Assembly: GCA_028278205.1 (NCBI GenBank)
Contig: JANQES010000122.1
Coordinates: forward strand, 1-64,000
Source: Rhodothermales bacterium
GTDB taxonomy: Bacteria; Bacteroidota; Rhodothermia; Rhodothermales; Bin80
Length of the DNA: 64,000 nt
Direction of reading: 5' to 3'
Shown here: positions 28,196-36,933 of the stretch, piece after piece
How positions within the stretch are numbered: position 1 is the stretch's first letter
Layout: the number at the start of each line of letters is the position of its first letter
Program-made: the position numbers and the translations under genes
Notes under the pieces: model-generated
The model's database searches: none
The model's input: only the letters and a program-made list of their open reading frames with translations
What the model was told of the DNA's origin: nothing

Positions 28196-28206
28196 GATTT
28201 TTCTCG

Positions 28207-31200
28207 TTACCTGGACGCGGCAGGGCAGGGTCTGTCGGCGCCGTCGTAGGGATAGGGAATGTCGGAGCCCACGTACCGTTTCCATTCCTCGTCGGTGAGC
28301 GGGCGCGTGGCCGTGTCGCAGATCGCGCCGGCCAGGGCAGCGGCGTCGATATTCCAGCGGCGCACTTTTCGATCTCTGCTGCCAGCCACGAGCATCGCCC
28401 CGTCCGGGCTAAAAGCAATCGACCGGACCCAGGATCCGCCTTCCTGAAGGATGACGGGGCTGTCGTTGGGCCGGTCGAGGTTCCACAGGCGCACGCTTTG
28501 ATCGCCGCTTGCCGAGGCGAGGAGTGCGCCCTGAGACTGGTCCGGGCTGAAGGCCACGGCATTAACCGGCCCGCCATGCCCGCTCAAGACGTTCTGCTGA
28601 ACCCCGGCGGCAGGATCCCACACGCGCACCGTGCCGTCGGCGCCGGCCGAGATCAGCCGCCCACCCGGGCCAAAGGTCACCGTCTGGACGGCCCCCTGGT
28701 GCCCCCGCATCACACGAAGCGATTCTCCCGTGTTGGCGTTCCACAGGCGCACCGTGCCGTCAACGCCGCCCGAGGCCACCGTCCGGCCATCCGGGCTGAA
28801 GGCCACGGCCTGGGCCGAGCCGGCGTGCCTGTCCGTCATGCTGCGCGGGTTGCTTCCGTCGGCGTTCCACAGGCGCACCGTGCCGTCGGCGCCAGCCGTG
28901 GCCAGCATGCTGCCGCCAGGGCTGAAGACCACCGCCCGGACATCTTCATCCCCAGACATAGTGTACCGCTGGGTGCCGCTGACTACGTCCCATACACGCA
29001 CCACGCCGTCATCGCCGGCCGAGGCCAGGGTGCTGCCTTCAGGACTGAAGGCGACGGATCGAACCAGGCCGACGTGCCCTTCCAGGACGCTGGGCCCAGA
29101 CGCGGTGTTGGCCGCGGAGAGGTACACGTGGCCGTCGGCGCCGGCCGAGGCCATCCAGCGACCATCCGGGCTGTAGGCGACCGAGCGCACCTCATCCCGG
29201 TGAGCAACGTTGATGTCCTCGGGCCCTGCCGAACCGTCCTCCAGCGCGTTGAGGGTCTTGCGAAGGGCATCGTAGACCTCATTCTGGAAGGATCCGCCGT
29301 TGCGTTGATTGAACAGGTAGGCCTCGCGGGCGAGCAGCGCTCCGAGTTCGGCCTCGCCGCTGGCCATCTGGCTAACGGCCCTGCTGGCCAGAGCAAGGCC
29401 GACGGTGACCTGGCGCGCCTGCGTGGCTTGTTGTTGAAGGTTTTCGGCCAGGGCACGCTGCTCCTGGGCTACGCGCTCGCTCTCCTGGGCTTCGCCCAGG
29501 GCACCGGTGAGCTGTTCGTTCAACGTAGCGACTTCTTTGAGCAAGTTTTGTGTGCTATCGCGTGCGTTCACAGCGAACTGCCGCTGAATCTCGGCAACCT
29601 GCCGCCGCCGCTCGGCTAAGTTGGCATTGTCGAGGGCAACATTTTTCAGACTATCGGCCCTCGTAGCATTCGCGTTGGCCCGGTCGCGCTGCTCCTGAGC
29701 TGCTTCCGCGCTGTCCTTAGCCGTCTGAAAGGCCTCTTGAAGCTCCTGATTAAGGCCTTCCAGCTCCCTATTATGGCCTGCCGTAGACACGGCATAGAAC
29801 GCTGTTAAGATCACCGCGAGGACGAGGACACCGGCTACCACTTTGAGCAGCATCCATACTCTTCGTCGCCGCTCGCTCTTGTCCAGAAAGTGCATGGCGA
29901 GCGCGTACTCGGGGTGATACCGCTGCGCCCACGCCTGGTTGGGCCGGGTCTCGTCCCGCCAGTCGAGGACCCGTTGAAGTTGCGGATCGTGCAGCAGGCT
30001 TTCCTTGCCTTGCTCGTAGAGCACCGCCCGCACGGCCAGGTGGCGGTACACCTGCGCCGACTCGGCCTCCTCGTCCACCCACTGCTTCAAGCGCTTCCAC
30101 ACCCGCATCAAGCTCTCGTGCGAGATGTCGATGACCGTCTCGGCATGCAACGCCTCAGGTTCCGGCGGCATCAAAAACGAGCGGCTCGGTTTGCGGAAGA
30201 CCTTCATGACGGCCTCGACCTCGTCCTGGCCGGCGCCGGCAACGACGCACAGCTTGCCCAGCCGGGTCGGGCGTCGCACGCCGCGCGGATCCGTGCCTTT
30301 ATCGGTGAGGGTTTTGAAGATCTTCTCGCAGATGAACTGTTGCCGGCCGGTCTTGAGTTCGGCAAAGGCTCGTTCGGCGTGCTTGTCGAGGGCGCGGGCC
30401 ATCGTGCCGATGTGGTCGTAATGCGCCAGGCCGAGGGTGCCTTCGCCGTTGCGCTCCCGCAGCCAGTGATCCCAGGTGCGGTTGAGCGCATGCTGCATGA
30501 TCGAGAGTTGATCGGGGTTGTCGCCGACGTCGTTGACCAGGCGCGTGAGCAAGGGAGCGGCCATCTTCGCGCTTTGGCCAATCTGCACCCCGCCGACGGC
30601 AATAGGCCCTTTGACGGCGTCCCGGCGTTCGCCGCGCGTCATGCGAGGCACGAGGTACTGGCTTTCGTTGATCATCTCGGGCAAACCGGCAAACCGGGCG
30701 CAGTCGCCGAGATAGTCCGAACGCATAGTGATGACGACGTAGATGGGATAGCCGGCTTCCAGAGCCTGTGCCTGGGCTTCCAGGAGCAGGTTGACGAAGG
30801 CCGTGGCGTCGTCGGTCACGCTGTAGGTCGAGCCGTTGGAGGCGTCTCCGACGCCGGCATACCGAAACAGTTCTTCAAACTGATCGACCACCACCAGGAG
30901 ATTGACGTGCTCGGGCAGGCGTGCTTTCTGGTAGGCCTCAACCAGCCCCAGCTTGCTCCGGCGCAGCGTGGTTTCGAGGACCATCTCTAGCGGGATGCGG
31001 CCTGTGTCGGTACCGCTAAACAAACCGCCTTTCCGAGACGACGCTCCGGGGCCCTCGCTCGCCGGATTATCGTCAACCGCCCCCTTGCCGGCCAACGCGC
31101 GGGCCAGCTTGCCGATCGGGTCGTCTTCGGGCCGGAAGTGGGCTTTCCTCCAGGCCGTGCCCGCCTCAGCCATCCGGCCCTGATGCAAGGCCGGAAGCAA

Positions 31201-31389
31201 TCCACAATTGACCAGCGAAGACTTGCCGCTGCCCGAGGCTCCCACGACAGCCAGGAAATGGGTCTGGGCCAGCTTGTCCACCATCGTATTGACGCGGCTC
31301 TTCCGTCCGAAGAAAAGATGCACCTCATCCTCGCGAAACGGCCGCAACCCCGGAAAGGGGTTATATGTCTTGAGGTCCGCCTTTGCCAT
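28207..31389 (-). CDS. nSTAND NTPase with membrane helix, coiled coil and WD40 propeller
   Basis: A 1060-aa STAND signal-transduction ATPase. NPFPGLRPFREDEVHLFFGR at 10-29 and Walker A GASGSGKSS at 50-58; Walker B LLVVVDQFEELFRY near 170. A transmembrane helix (VVAGVLVLAVILTAFYAV) near 520-540 is followed by a long Gln/Ala/Glu-rich coiled coil (about 550-690). Seven WD40 repeats follow (SVAFSPDGxxLASAGxDGxVRLW pattern), and the tail TDEEWKRYVGSDIPY. STAND proteins oligomerise when the sensor domain is triggered; here the propeller would lie across the membrane from the NTPase if the helix spans once. It is 14 bases downstream of the TIR gene. Confidence 0.9.
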   Translation of the reverse strand: MAKADLKTYNPFPGLRPFREDEVHLFFGRKSRVNTMVDKLAQTHFLAVVGASGSGKSSLVNCGLLPALHQGRMAEAGTAWRKAHFRPEDDPIGKLARALAGKGAVDDNPASEGPGASSRKGGLFSGTDTGRIPLEMVLETTLRRSKLGLVEAYQKARLPEHVNLLVVVDQFEELFRYAGVGDASNGSTYSVTDDATAFVNLLLEAQAQALEAGYPIYVVITMRSDYLGDCARFAGLPEMINESQYLVPRMTRGERRDAVKGPIAVGGVQIGQSAKMAAPLLTRLVNDVGDNPDQLSIMQHALNRTWDHWLRERNGEGTLGLAHYDHIGTMARALDKHAERAFAELKTGRQQFICEKIFKTLTDKGTDPRGVRRPTRLGKLCVVAGAGQDEVEAVMKVFRKPSRSFLMPPEPEALHAETVIDISHESLMRVWKRLKQWVDEEAESAQVYRHLAVRAVLYEQGKESLLHDPQLQRVLDWRDETRPNQAWAQRYHPEYALAMHFLDKSERRRRVWMLLKVVAGVLVLAVILTAFYAVSTAGHNRELEGLNQELQEAFQTAKDSAEAAQEQRDRANANATRADSLKNVALDNANLAERRRQVAEIQRQFAVNARDSTQNLLKEVATLNEQLTGALGEAQESERVAQEQRALAENLQQQATQARQVTVGLALASRAVSQMASGEAELGALLAREAYLFNQRNGGSFQNEVYDALRKTLNALEDGSAGPEDINVAHRDEVRSVAYSPDGRWMASAGADGHVYLSAANTASGPSVLEGHVGLVRSVAFSPEGSTLASAGDDGVVRVWDVVSGTQRYTMSGDEDVRAVVFSPGGSMLATAGADGTVRLWNADGSNPRSMTDRHAGSAQAVAFSPDGRTVASGGVDGTVRLWNANTGESLRVMRGHQGAVQTVTFGPGGRLISAGADGTVRVWDPAAGVQQNVLSGHGGPVNAVAFSPDQSQGALLASASGDQSVRLWNLDRPNDSPVILQEGGSWVRSIAFSPDGAMLVAGSRDRKVRRWNIDAAALAGAICDTATRPLTDEEWKRYVGSDIPYPYDGADRPCPAASR

Positions 31390-31403
31390 GCAGCGACTCC
31401 GCG

Positions 31404-32921
31404 TTATTGAACAGCGTTGACGAACGAATCCATCATCGCCTCCGGAAAACCGTCTCGTCCGTCCATCACGTTGTCTTCGGTTTCGAGCAGAAACTCTTTG
31501 TCATCCTCATTATCCTCGGTAAGCGGTCCGGCCAGGTAGGTGTAGCGGACGAGCGGCGGTTTATCGTCCCGGAATCCCTCCATGCGTATCAGTTCATTGT
31601 CTATCGAGTCTCGCCAATACTCATCGCCGGCCCCATAGAAGAGGATGACCGCATCGCAGTTCAACAGATACTCTTCTTGCCGCGCCTGCACCTTCGCGGC
31701 ATCGCCCGTAAAGAGCGGCAACTTGACCGAAAAACCCTTCGTTTTTAAAAACTTCACTAAGGGGATGGTGGCCTTCCGATCCTCTTTATTGCAGATCAGG
31801 TAGATGATTTTGCCGGGGCCGGCGGGCGTTTCCGACACCGCCTCTGTCTCGGGCCCAGGTTCCGGTTCCGGCTCTTCGATTTTGCGCAATGCTTCGTCGA
31901 TGGCAGCCTTCAACTCTTTGATGGGGCCCGTGATAACGTCGGCTCCGAATTGCACCTTCTCATCTTCGTAGACCCTGTTAACGAACGCGGGAACCTCCTG
32001 CTGCGCGGCGTCCTGCTGCTTCGGCGCCCAGATCACCCGCCGCAAAGCGCCCGCCTCCTCCTCGATGCGTTGTACAGCCAGTTCGTTTTGCCACTCGACG
32101 GCTGACTTACGGGTGGGCCCTTTAGGCCCCCACTCCAGCTTATGACCGACCAGATGGATGGAGAGTTGACACCGGCCCAGGAGCTGCTTGACTTCCTTGA
32201 CGTACGCCTCCTCCCCACGGGGCAACTCGCGATCAGGCAAAACGGTGTAGTTGCGGGCTTCCAACTCCCCCCTGATTTGCTCCCGTACGTCATCCTGTTC
32301 ATAATCGCATTCGGCGAGATAGACGACCGGTTTGTCCGGGAGCTTTTCGTTTTCCTTCCGGCCATTGACGTTCCTGTCTCCCGCTTCCTCAAGCAGTTTG
32401 GCCATCTCTGCCGACATGGTATTGAGTTGCCGCAGGTAGGCCTTTCTGACATCATCGCCGAAGGCTGGGTCTAAGGGTAAGGGAAGATCTTTTTCATCAC
32501 GGACAAAAAAATCATACCCCAGAAGACCCTGCACCTCTTTCGGCAAGGGATCCTGCTCTTCGGGCGGTACCGGTAATTTTTTGACCTTAAAAACGCGCGC
32601 CGTGTTGCCAACAAACAAGGCCTCTTGCGCCTCCTCACAGAAGGTGTGGATTTCCCTGTTGCACCATTCCGACTTGAGATACTTGTCCGTCAGCACCGCG
32701 ACAAACAGGTCCATCTCTGCGAGTTGGTCTTCAATCTCTTTACTGAAGTCGGTGTTTCCTTGTAGTCGTTTATCATCTTGCCAGATTTCGAACCGTTGGT
32801 TCAGGTGTAAGGTCAGGAACGAATTCAAGGACTCGGAAAAATTCGTCACCCAACCGGCATCCTCTCCCGGCAGAGGCTGGTTATCGCGATGCGCGTAGCT
32901 GATGAAGATGTCCTTCTTCAT
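31404..32921 (-). CDS. Protein with N-terminal TIR domain and two further TIR-like domains
   Basis: A 505-aa cytoplasmic protein. Residues 1-125 are a TIR domain (KKDIFISYAHRDNQPLPGED) with SEWCNRE containing Glu90, the position of the catalytic glutamate in NAD-cleaving TIRs. About 197-300 form a second Rossmann-like segment (KPVVYLAECDYEQDDVREQI, then CQLSIHLVGH). About 370-470 form a third (KIIYLICNKEDRKATIPLVK, then CDAVILFYGAGDEYWRD). The latter two resemble TIR or TIR-like folds without a clear catalytic motif. Acidic linkers (EEPEPEPGPETE) separate them. The start is ATG 32921. It is the first gene of an operon with nSTAND/WD40, envelope and LRR-T9SS genes, a context that suggests sensing and an NAD-linked or signalling output. 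Confidence 0.88.
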   Translation of the reverse strand: MKKDIFISYAHRDNQPLPGEDAGWVTNFSESLNSFLTLHLNQRFEIWQDDKRLQGNTDFSKEIEDQLAEMDLFVAVLTDKYLKSEWCNREIHTFCEEAQEALFVGNTARVFKVKKLPVPPEEQDPLPKEVQGLLGYDFFVRDEKDLPLPLDPAFGDDVRKAYLRQLNTMSAEMAKLLEEAGDRNVNGRKENEKLPDKPVVYLAECDYEQDDVREQIRGELEARNYTVLPDRELPRGEEAYVKEVKQLLGRCQLSIHLVGHKLEWGPKGPTRKSAVEWQNELAVQRIEEEAGALRRVIWAPKQQDAAQQEVPAFVNRVYEDEKVQFGADVITGPIKELKAAIDEALRKIEEPEPEPGPETEAVSETPAGPGKIIYLICNKEDRKATIPLVKFLKTKGFSVKLPLFTGDAAKVQARQEEYLLNCDAVILFYGAGDEYWRDSIDNELIRMEGFRDDKPPLVRYTYLAGPLTEDNEDDKEFLLETEDNVMDGRDGFPEAMMDSFVNAVQ

Positions 32922-32973
32922 AATCGCCTTAACTTTAAAAGTCCGATGTATCGGTGGAGCACCTCTTTGGGGT

Positions 32974-32997
32974 GTGATCACGTCTGCAAATGATCAC
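32974..32997 (-). promoter_or_regulatory. Dyad operator candidate upstream of the TIR operon
   Basis: GTGATCA (32974-32980) and TGATCAC (32991-32997) are perfect inverted half-sites separated by 10 bases, 53-76 bases before the TIR start codon and directly downstream of the promoter-like motif at 33000-33024. CCGATGTATCGG at 32943-32954 is a second small palindrome in the leader. Confidence 0.45.
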
Positions 32998-32999
32998 CT

Positions 33000-33255
33000 C
33001 CTCTACTTATATCACGTATTTTTCGCACACAGAGGATCACCGTCTCCCAAAATGAGCGAAGTGACCGGCCAGGTTACAGAAGACACCCCTGCGTTTGCCT
33101 TATTGGAATAAACACCTTAAGATCAATAAAAATAATAATTTTCCATAAGCGCATTTGTTGCCAGACTCCTCTTTGTCTGAAACCCCGCGCCCTAAAAAAG
33201 CTGTCCGGACGTCCTCGTAAAAACTGCCTTCCTCTACTTATATAACAGATTTTTC
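33000..33255 (-). promoter_or_regulatory. Pair of promoter-like direct repeats
   Basis: A 25-base motif occurs at 33000-33024 and 33231-33255 with 22 identities. Read on the minus strand it gives GAAAAAT, then GTGATATAAGTAGAGG or GTTATATAAGTAGAGG. A related form (AAAATTTGTTATATGG) lies upstream of the molybdenum hydroxylase operon at 37549-37566. The invariant ATATAAG could be a -10 element. The rest of 33025-33409 is AT-rich and holds no gene. Confidence 0.4.
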
Positions 33256-33360
33256 TTCCCTGGAGTCTCACCTTCATTTTATAAATTATACCCAAACAAC
33301 CTTGAGGTAGTGCATCAGGCAGGCGATGCTTGCATCATCCTTTTCTCGGCTGTCTGGATG

Positions 33361-33401
33361 GCGCAACGCTCCGAATCCACGCCGGCCCCGGAGCGTTGTG
33401 C
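33361..33401 (-). terminator. Hairpin downstream of the hydroxylase operon
   Basis: CAACGCTCCG (33364-33373) pairs with CGGAGCGTTG (33389-33398), extended by GC/GC after one mismatch, 9 bases beyond the stop of the FAD-subunit gene. No T-run follows, so factor-independent termination is uncertain. Confidence 0.4.
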
Positions 33402-33409
33402 ATGCCCCA

Positions 33410-34276
33410 TCAACCCATCGCCCGCGCCGCCGCCTCGGTCAGGGCGCGTTGGGCCATCACCGAGCACAGGTGGGCGCGATATTCGCTGCTGGCGCTGAGG
33501 TCGTTGAGCATCTCGTGTGCATCGGCCATGCCGGCCACCGCCGCTGCGATGGTCTCGGCGGTGAGGTGCTTGCCGCTGAGGTCGAATGCGACGTTGGAAG
33601 CCCGGAAGGCGTGCGAGGCCGCCCCGGTGACGCCGACGCGGGCGCCGGTGCACATGCCGTGCTCGTCTACCTCTACCCAGGCGGCCACCCCCACGACCGC
33701 ATACTTCGACGCCGGGTTCGAGAATTTGGCATAGGCCGCGCCGGACCGCGCGCTGAGCGCTGGAAAAATTACCTCGGTGATGATCTCGCCGTCTTGAAGC
33801 GCCGTCTTGAACAGGTTCAGGAAAAAGTCGTGCGCCGGGATCAGGTGCGTGCCCGACGGGCCGGCCACCTTGATGGCCGCGTTGAGCGCCAGCACCAGCG
33901 CCGGGTAGTCTGCCGCCGGGTCGGCGTGGGCGAGGCTGCCGCCGATGGTGCCTTTGTTGCGCACCTGCGGATCGCCGATGCCGCCGGCGGCCTCGGCCAG
34001 CACCCCGCACTTGGCCTGCACAATCTCCGACGTTTCGACGGCGCGATGCGTAGCCAACGCGCCGACGTGGACGGCGGTCTCGCTGGCGGTGATCTGCGCC
34101 AGTTCGCTGATGCCCGAGACGTCGATGAGCATCGACGGATTGCTCAGGCGGAGCTTCATGGCCGGGATCAGGCTGTGGCCGCCGGCCAGCAGCTTGGCGT
34201 TGTCGTGGCCGTCCAAGAGCGCCAGGGCCTCGTCCACAGAACTGGCGCGGGTGTATTCGAAGGCGTAAGGAGTCAT
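33410..34276 (-). CDS. Molybdenum hydroxylase FAD-binding (medium) subunit
   Basis: A 288-aa CoxM/CutM-type subunit that carries electrons from the iron-sulfur subunit to FAD. FAD-binding motifs are AGGHSLIPAMKLRL (near residue 31) and TIGGSLAHADPAADYP (near 110). It ends with the CO dehydrogenase flavoprotein C-terminal domain (VGVTGAASHAFRA onward). It is the third gene of the minus-strand order small-large-medium subunit, and is separated from the large subunit gene by a composite palindrome (34313-34466), an odd insertion inside what should be an operon. Confidence 0.93.
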   Translation of the reverse strand: MTPYAFEYTRASSVDEALALLDGHDNAKLLAGGHSLIPAMKLRLSNPSMLIDVSGISELAQITASETAVHVGALATHRAVETSEIVQAKCGVLAEAAGGIGDPQVRNKGTIGGSLAHADPAADYPALVLALNAAIKVAGPSGTHLIPAHDFFLNLFKTALQDGEIITEVIFPALSARSGAAYAKFSNPASKYAVVGVAAWVEVDEHGMCTGARVGVTGAASHAFRASNVAFDLSGKHLTAETIAAAVAGMADAHEMLNDLSASSEYRAHLCSVMAQRALTEAAARAMG

Positions 34277-34312
34277 GGTCTTGGTTGATTAAGGTCTAGA
34301 TTTTCAATGTAC

Positions 34313-34466
34313 ATTTTGGATTTTAGATTTTGGATTTTGGATTGTTTAGCGCCATCGAATCCGATAATCGAGGAAGCCGCGACCAACCCAACCGCTGCGA
34401 CTTTTTCGATTGAGGAAACGGATCGAATCAGACCAATCCAAAATCCAAAATCTAAAATCCAAAATC
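34313..34466. repeat. Composite element copy 2 (TTTTGGATT arms, inner hairpin)
   Basis: The arms are TTTTAGATTTTGGATTTTGG on the left and TCCAAAATCCAAAATC units on the right. The core is in the reverse orientation relative to copy 1: GAGGAAGCCGCGACCA, then ACCGCTGCGACTTTTTCGAT. It lies between the large and medium subunit genes and reaches the large-subunit stop codon. Confidence 0.75.
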
Positions 34467-34467
34467 A

Positions 34468-36828
34468 TCAAGCCTGCCCGTCGCCACTGCTTCGGGCGGC
34501 GTGGATAGCGCGCCAGACACGTTCGGACGTCATCGGCATCTGGATGTCTCGCGCGCCGACGGCGTCGCAGACGGCGTTGACCACGGCGGGCGTCGAGGCG
34601 ATGGTGCCCGTCTCGCCGGCGCCTTTGACCCCCAGCGGGTTGTGCGGGCACGGCGTCACCGTCCGGTCTACCTCGAACATCGGCAGGTCGGCGGCGCGCG
34701 GTATCGTGTAATCCATGAACGTGCCGGTCAGGAGCTGGCCGTCTTCGTCGTAGACGGCGCCTTCGAAGAGCGCCTGCCCGATGCCGTGAGCGATGCCGCC
34801 GTGTACCTGCCCATCGACGATCATCGGGTTGATGACCTCACCCACGTCATCGACGGCCACGTAGCGCAGAATCTCGACCTCGCCCGTATCCGGATCGACT
34901 TCGACGACGCAGATGTGCGTGCCGAAAGGGAAGGTGAAGTTCTTCGGATCGTAGAACGCGTTGAACTCCAGCCCCGGCTCCAGTTCTTCGATGGGATAGT
35001 CGTGCGGCACGTAGGCCGTCAACGCGATGTCGCCGAAGCTGACGGAGCGGTCAGTGCCTTTGACGGTGAACTGCCCGCCGACGTATTCGAGGTCTTCCTC
35101 GGCGGCTTCGAGCTTGTAGGCGGCAATTTTACGCGCTTTGCCCAGCACCTTTTCGAGCGCCCGGTAGATGGCGCTGCCGCCCACGGCCAGGCTGCGCGAG
35201 CCGTAGGTGCCCATTCCAAACGGAATCTGCGCCGTATCGCCGTGGACGAGTTCGACGTCTTCCATCGGGATCTGAAGATGATGCGCCACGAGTTGCGCAA
35301 AGGTGGTCTCGTGGCCCTGCCCGTGCGAGTGGACGCCGGTGTAGACCTGCACCTTGCCCGTCGGATGCACCCGGAGCATCCCGCTGTCGTAGAGCCCGGC
35401 GCGCGCCCCGATGGCCCCGGCCACCGCCGACGGCGCAATGCCGCACGCCTCGATATACGTCGAAAAGCCGATGCCGATGAGCCGCCCCTCGGCGCGGGCC
35501 TGCTGTTGCTGCTGGCGAAACGCATCGTAGTCGAGTATGTCGAGCGCTTTGTCGAGCGCCGCCTCGTAGTTGCCGCTGTCGTATTGCAGCACCACCGGCG
35601 TATCGTAGGGGAATTGATCCGGCTGGATGAAGTTCATCCGTCGTAGCCCCGCCGGATCGCGGCCCATCTCTTTGGCCGCCAGATCCATCAGGCGTTCGAG
35701 CAGGAACGTTGCTTCGGGCCGCCCGGCGCCCCGGAGGGCATCGACCGGGACGGTGTTGGTGAAGATGCCCTGGGTGTGGACGTAGATGGCCGGCGTGGTG
35801 TATTGCCCGGCCAGCAGCGTCCCGTAGAGCCACGTCGGGATGCCGCCGGCAAACGTCGAGAGGTAGGCGCCCATGTTAGCCGCCGTGTCCACGCGCAGGC
35901 CGACGATCTTGCCATCGGCGTCGAAGCCCATCTCGGCGGTCGTCAGATGATCGCGCCCCTGCGCGTCGGTGACGAAGCTCTCGCTGCGTTCGGCGGTCCA
36001 CTTCACCGGACGCCCGATCTTGCGGGTGGCCCAGGCACAAAAGACTTCTTCGGGATAGTGAAAGATCTTGCTGCCGAAGCCGCCGCCCACGTCCGGCGAG
36101 ATCACGCGCACCTTGTGCTCGGGCAGGCCCGTGACGAAGGCGCACAGCAGCAGGCGGATCAGGTGCGGGTTTTGCGAACTGGTGTAGAGCGTCAGGTCGT
36201 CCGTAGCGACGTTATGATCGCCGATGACGGCGCGCGGCTCGATGGCGTTGGGGATGAGGCGCTGGTTGACGATCTCGTAGGTGGTGATGTGATGCGCCGC
36301 CGCCAGGGCTGCGTCCGCCGCTGCTTTGTCGCCCAGTTCCCAGTGGAACGAGACGTTGTTGGGCGCGTCGTCATGAACCAGCGGCGCACCGTCGGCCAGC
36401 GCCTCGTTCATGTCGGCCACGGCGGGCAAAGGTTCATACTCGATGTGGACGTGCTCGGCGGCATCCTGCGCTGCCGCCTTCGTCTCGGCGATGACGACGG
36501 CCACGCCGTCGCCCACGTGGCGCACCTTGTCTACGGCCAGGGTATGATGCGGCGGTTCCTTCATATCCTCGCCGATCTGCCAGCCGGTGGGAATCGGGTT
36601 GATGCCGTCATCGACGATGTCCTGGCCGGTAAAGACGGCCACCACGCCGGGGCGATTGCGCGCCTCTTCGGTGTCGATGCCGTTGATGCGTGCATGGGCA
36701 TAGGGGCTTCGGACGAAACACGCATACGTCATGTTCGGCAGCACGATGTCGTCGGTATAACGGCCCCGCCCCGTGATAAAGCGCTGGTCTTCAACGCGTT
36801 TGACTGACGTTCCGATATAATCTGACAT
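34468..36828 (-). CDS. Molybdenum hydroxylase large subunit (xanthine oxidase family)
   Basis: A 786-aa molybdopterin-binding catalytic subunit of the CoxL/aldehyde oxidase family. DVGGGFGSKIFHYPEE and the loop PVDALRGAGRPEATF (about residue 360) bind cofactor and substrate. True form I CO dehydrogenases carry VAYRCSFR in that loop, with the copper-ligating Cys. Here it is ALRGAGR, like form II or other hydroxylases (AYRGAGR), and no Cys is present. Substrate therefore unknown; CO oxidation is not supported. Near the C-terminus, GVKGAGETGTIASTPAVVNAV includes the catalytic Glu of the family. The start is ATG 36828. Confidence 0.93.
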   Translation of the reverse strand: MSDYIGTSVKRVEDQRFITGRGRYTDDIVLPNMTYACFVRSPYAHARINGIDTEEARNRPGVVAVFTGQDIVDDGINPIPTGWQIGEDMKEPPHHTLAVDKVRHVGDGVAVVIAETKAAAQDAAEHVHIEYEPLPAVADMNEALADGAPLVHDDAPNNVSFHWELGDKAAADAALAAAHHITTYEIVNQRLIPNAIEPRAVIGDHNVATDDLTLYTSSQNPHLIRLLLCAFVTGLPEHKVRVISPDVGGGFGSKIFHYPEEVFCAWATRKIGRPVKWTAERSESFVTDAQGRDHLTTAEMGFDADGKIVGLRVDTAANMGAYLSTFAGGIPTWLYGTLLAGQYTTPAIYVHTQGIFTNTVPVDALRGAGRPEATFLLERLMDLAAKEMGRDPAGLRRMNFIQPDQFPYDTPVVLQYDSGNYEAALDKALDILDYDAFRQQQQQARAEGRLIGIGFSTYIEACGIAPSAVAGAIGARAGLYDSGMLRVHPTGKVQVYTGVHSHGQGHETTFAQLVAHHLQIPMEDVELVHGDTAQIPFGMGTYGSRSLAVGGSAIYRALEKVLGKARKIAAYKLEAAEEDLEYVGGQFTVKGTDRSVSFGDIALTAYVPHDYPIEELEPGLEFNAFYDPKNFTFPFGTHICVVEVDPDTGEVEILRYVAVDDVGEVINPMIVDGQVHGGIAHGIGQALFEGAVYDEDGQLLTGTFMDYTIPRAADLPMFEVDRTVTPCPHNPLGVKGAGETGTIASTPAVVNAVCDAVGARDIQMPMTSERVWRAIHAARSSGDGQA

Positions 36829-36863
36829 AATGGCTTCGGTGGATAAGAGGTGAGCGATGTCTG

Positions 36864-36932
36864 TGGCAAAGAGGCAAAGAGGCAAATGGGCAAGGAGGTA
36901 ACAAGGCTGAAACTTGCCATTTGCAATTTGCC
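36864..36932. repeat. Intergenic palindrome (GGCAAATTG family)
   Basis: GGCAAAGAGGCAAAGAGGCA on the left faces TTGCCATTTGCAATTTGCCC on the right. It lies between the small and large subunit genes. Confidence 0.65.
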
Positions 36933-36933
36933 C

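Noticed and set aside
34468..36828. Annotation of the hydroxylase as aerobic CO dehydrogenase
   Set aside because: The active-site loop lacks the VAYRCSFR signature and its Cys; only family membership is supported.
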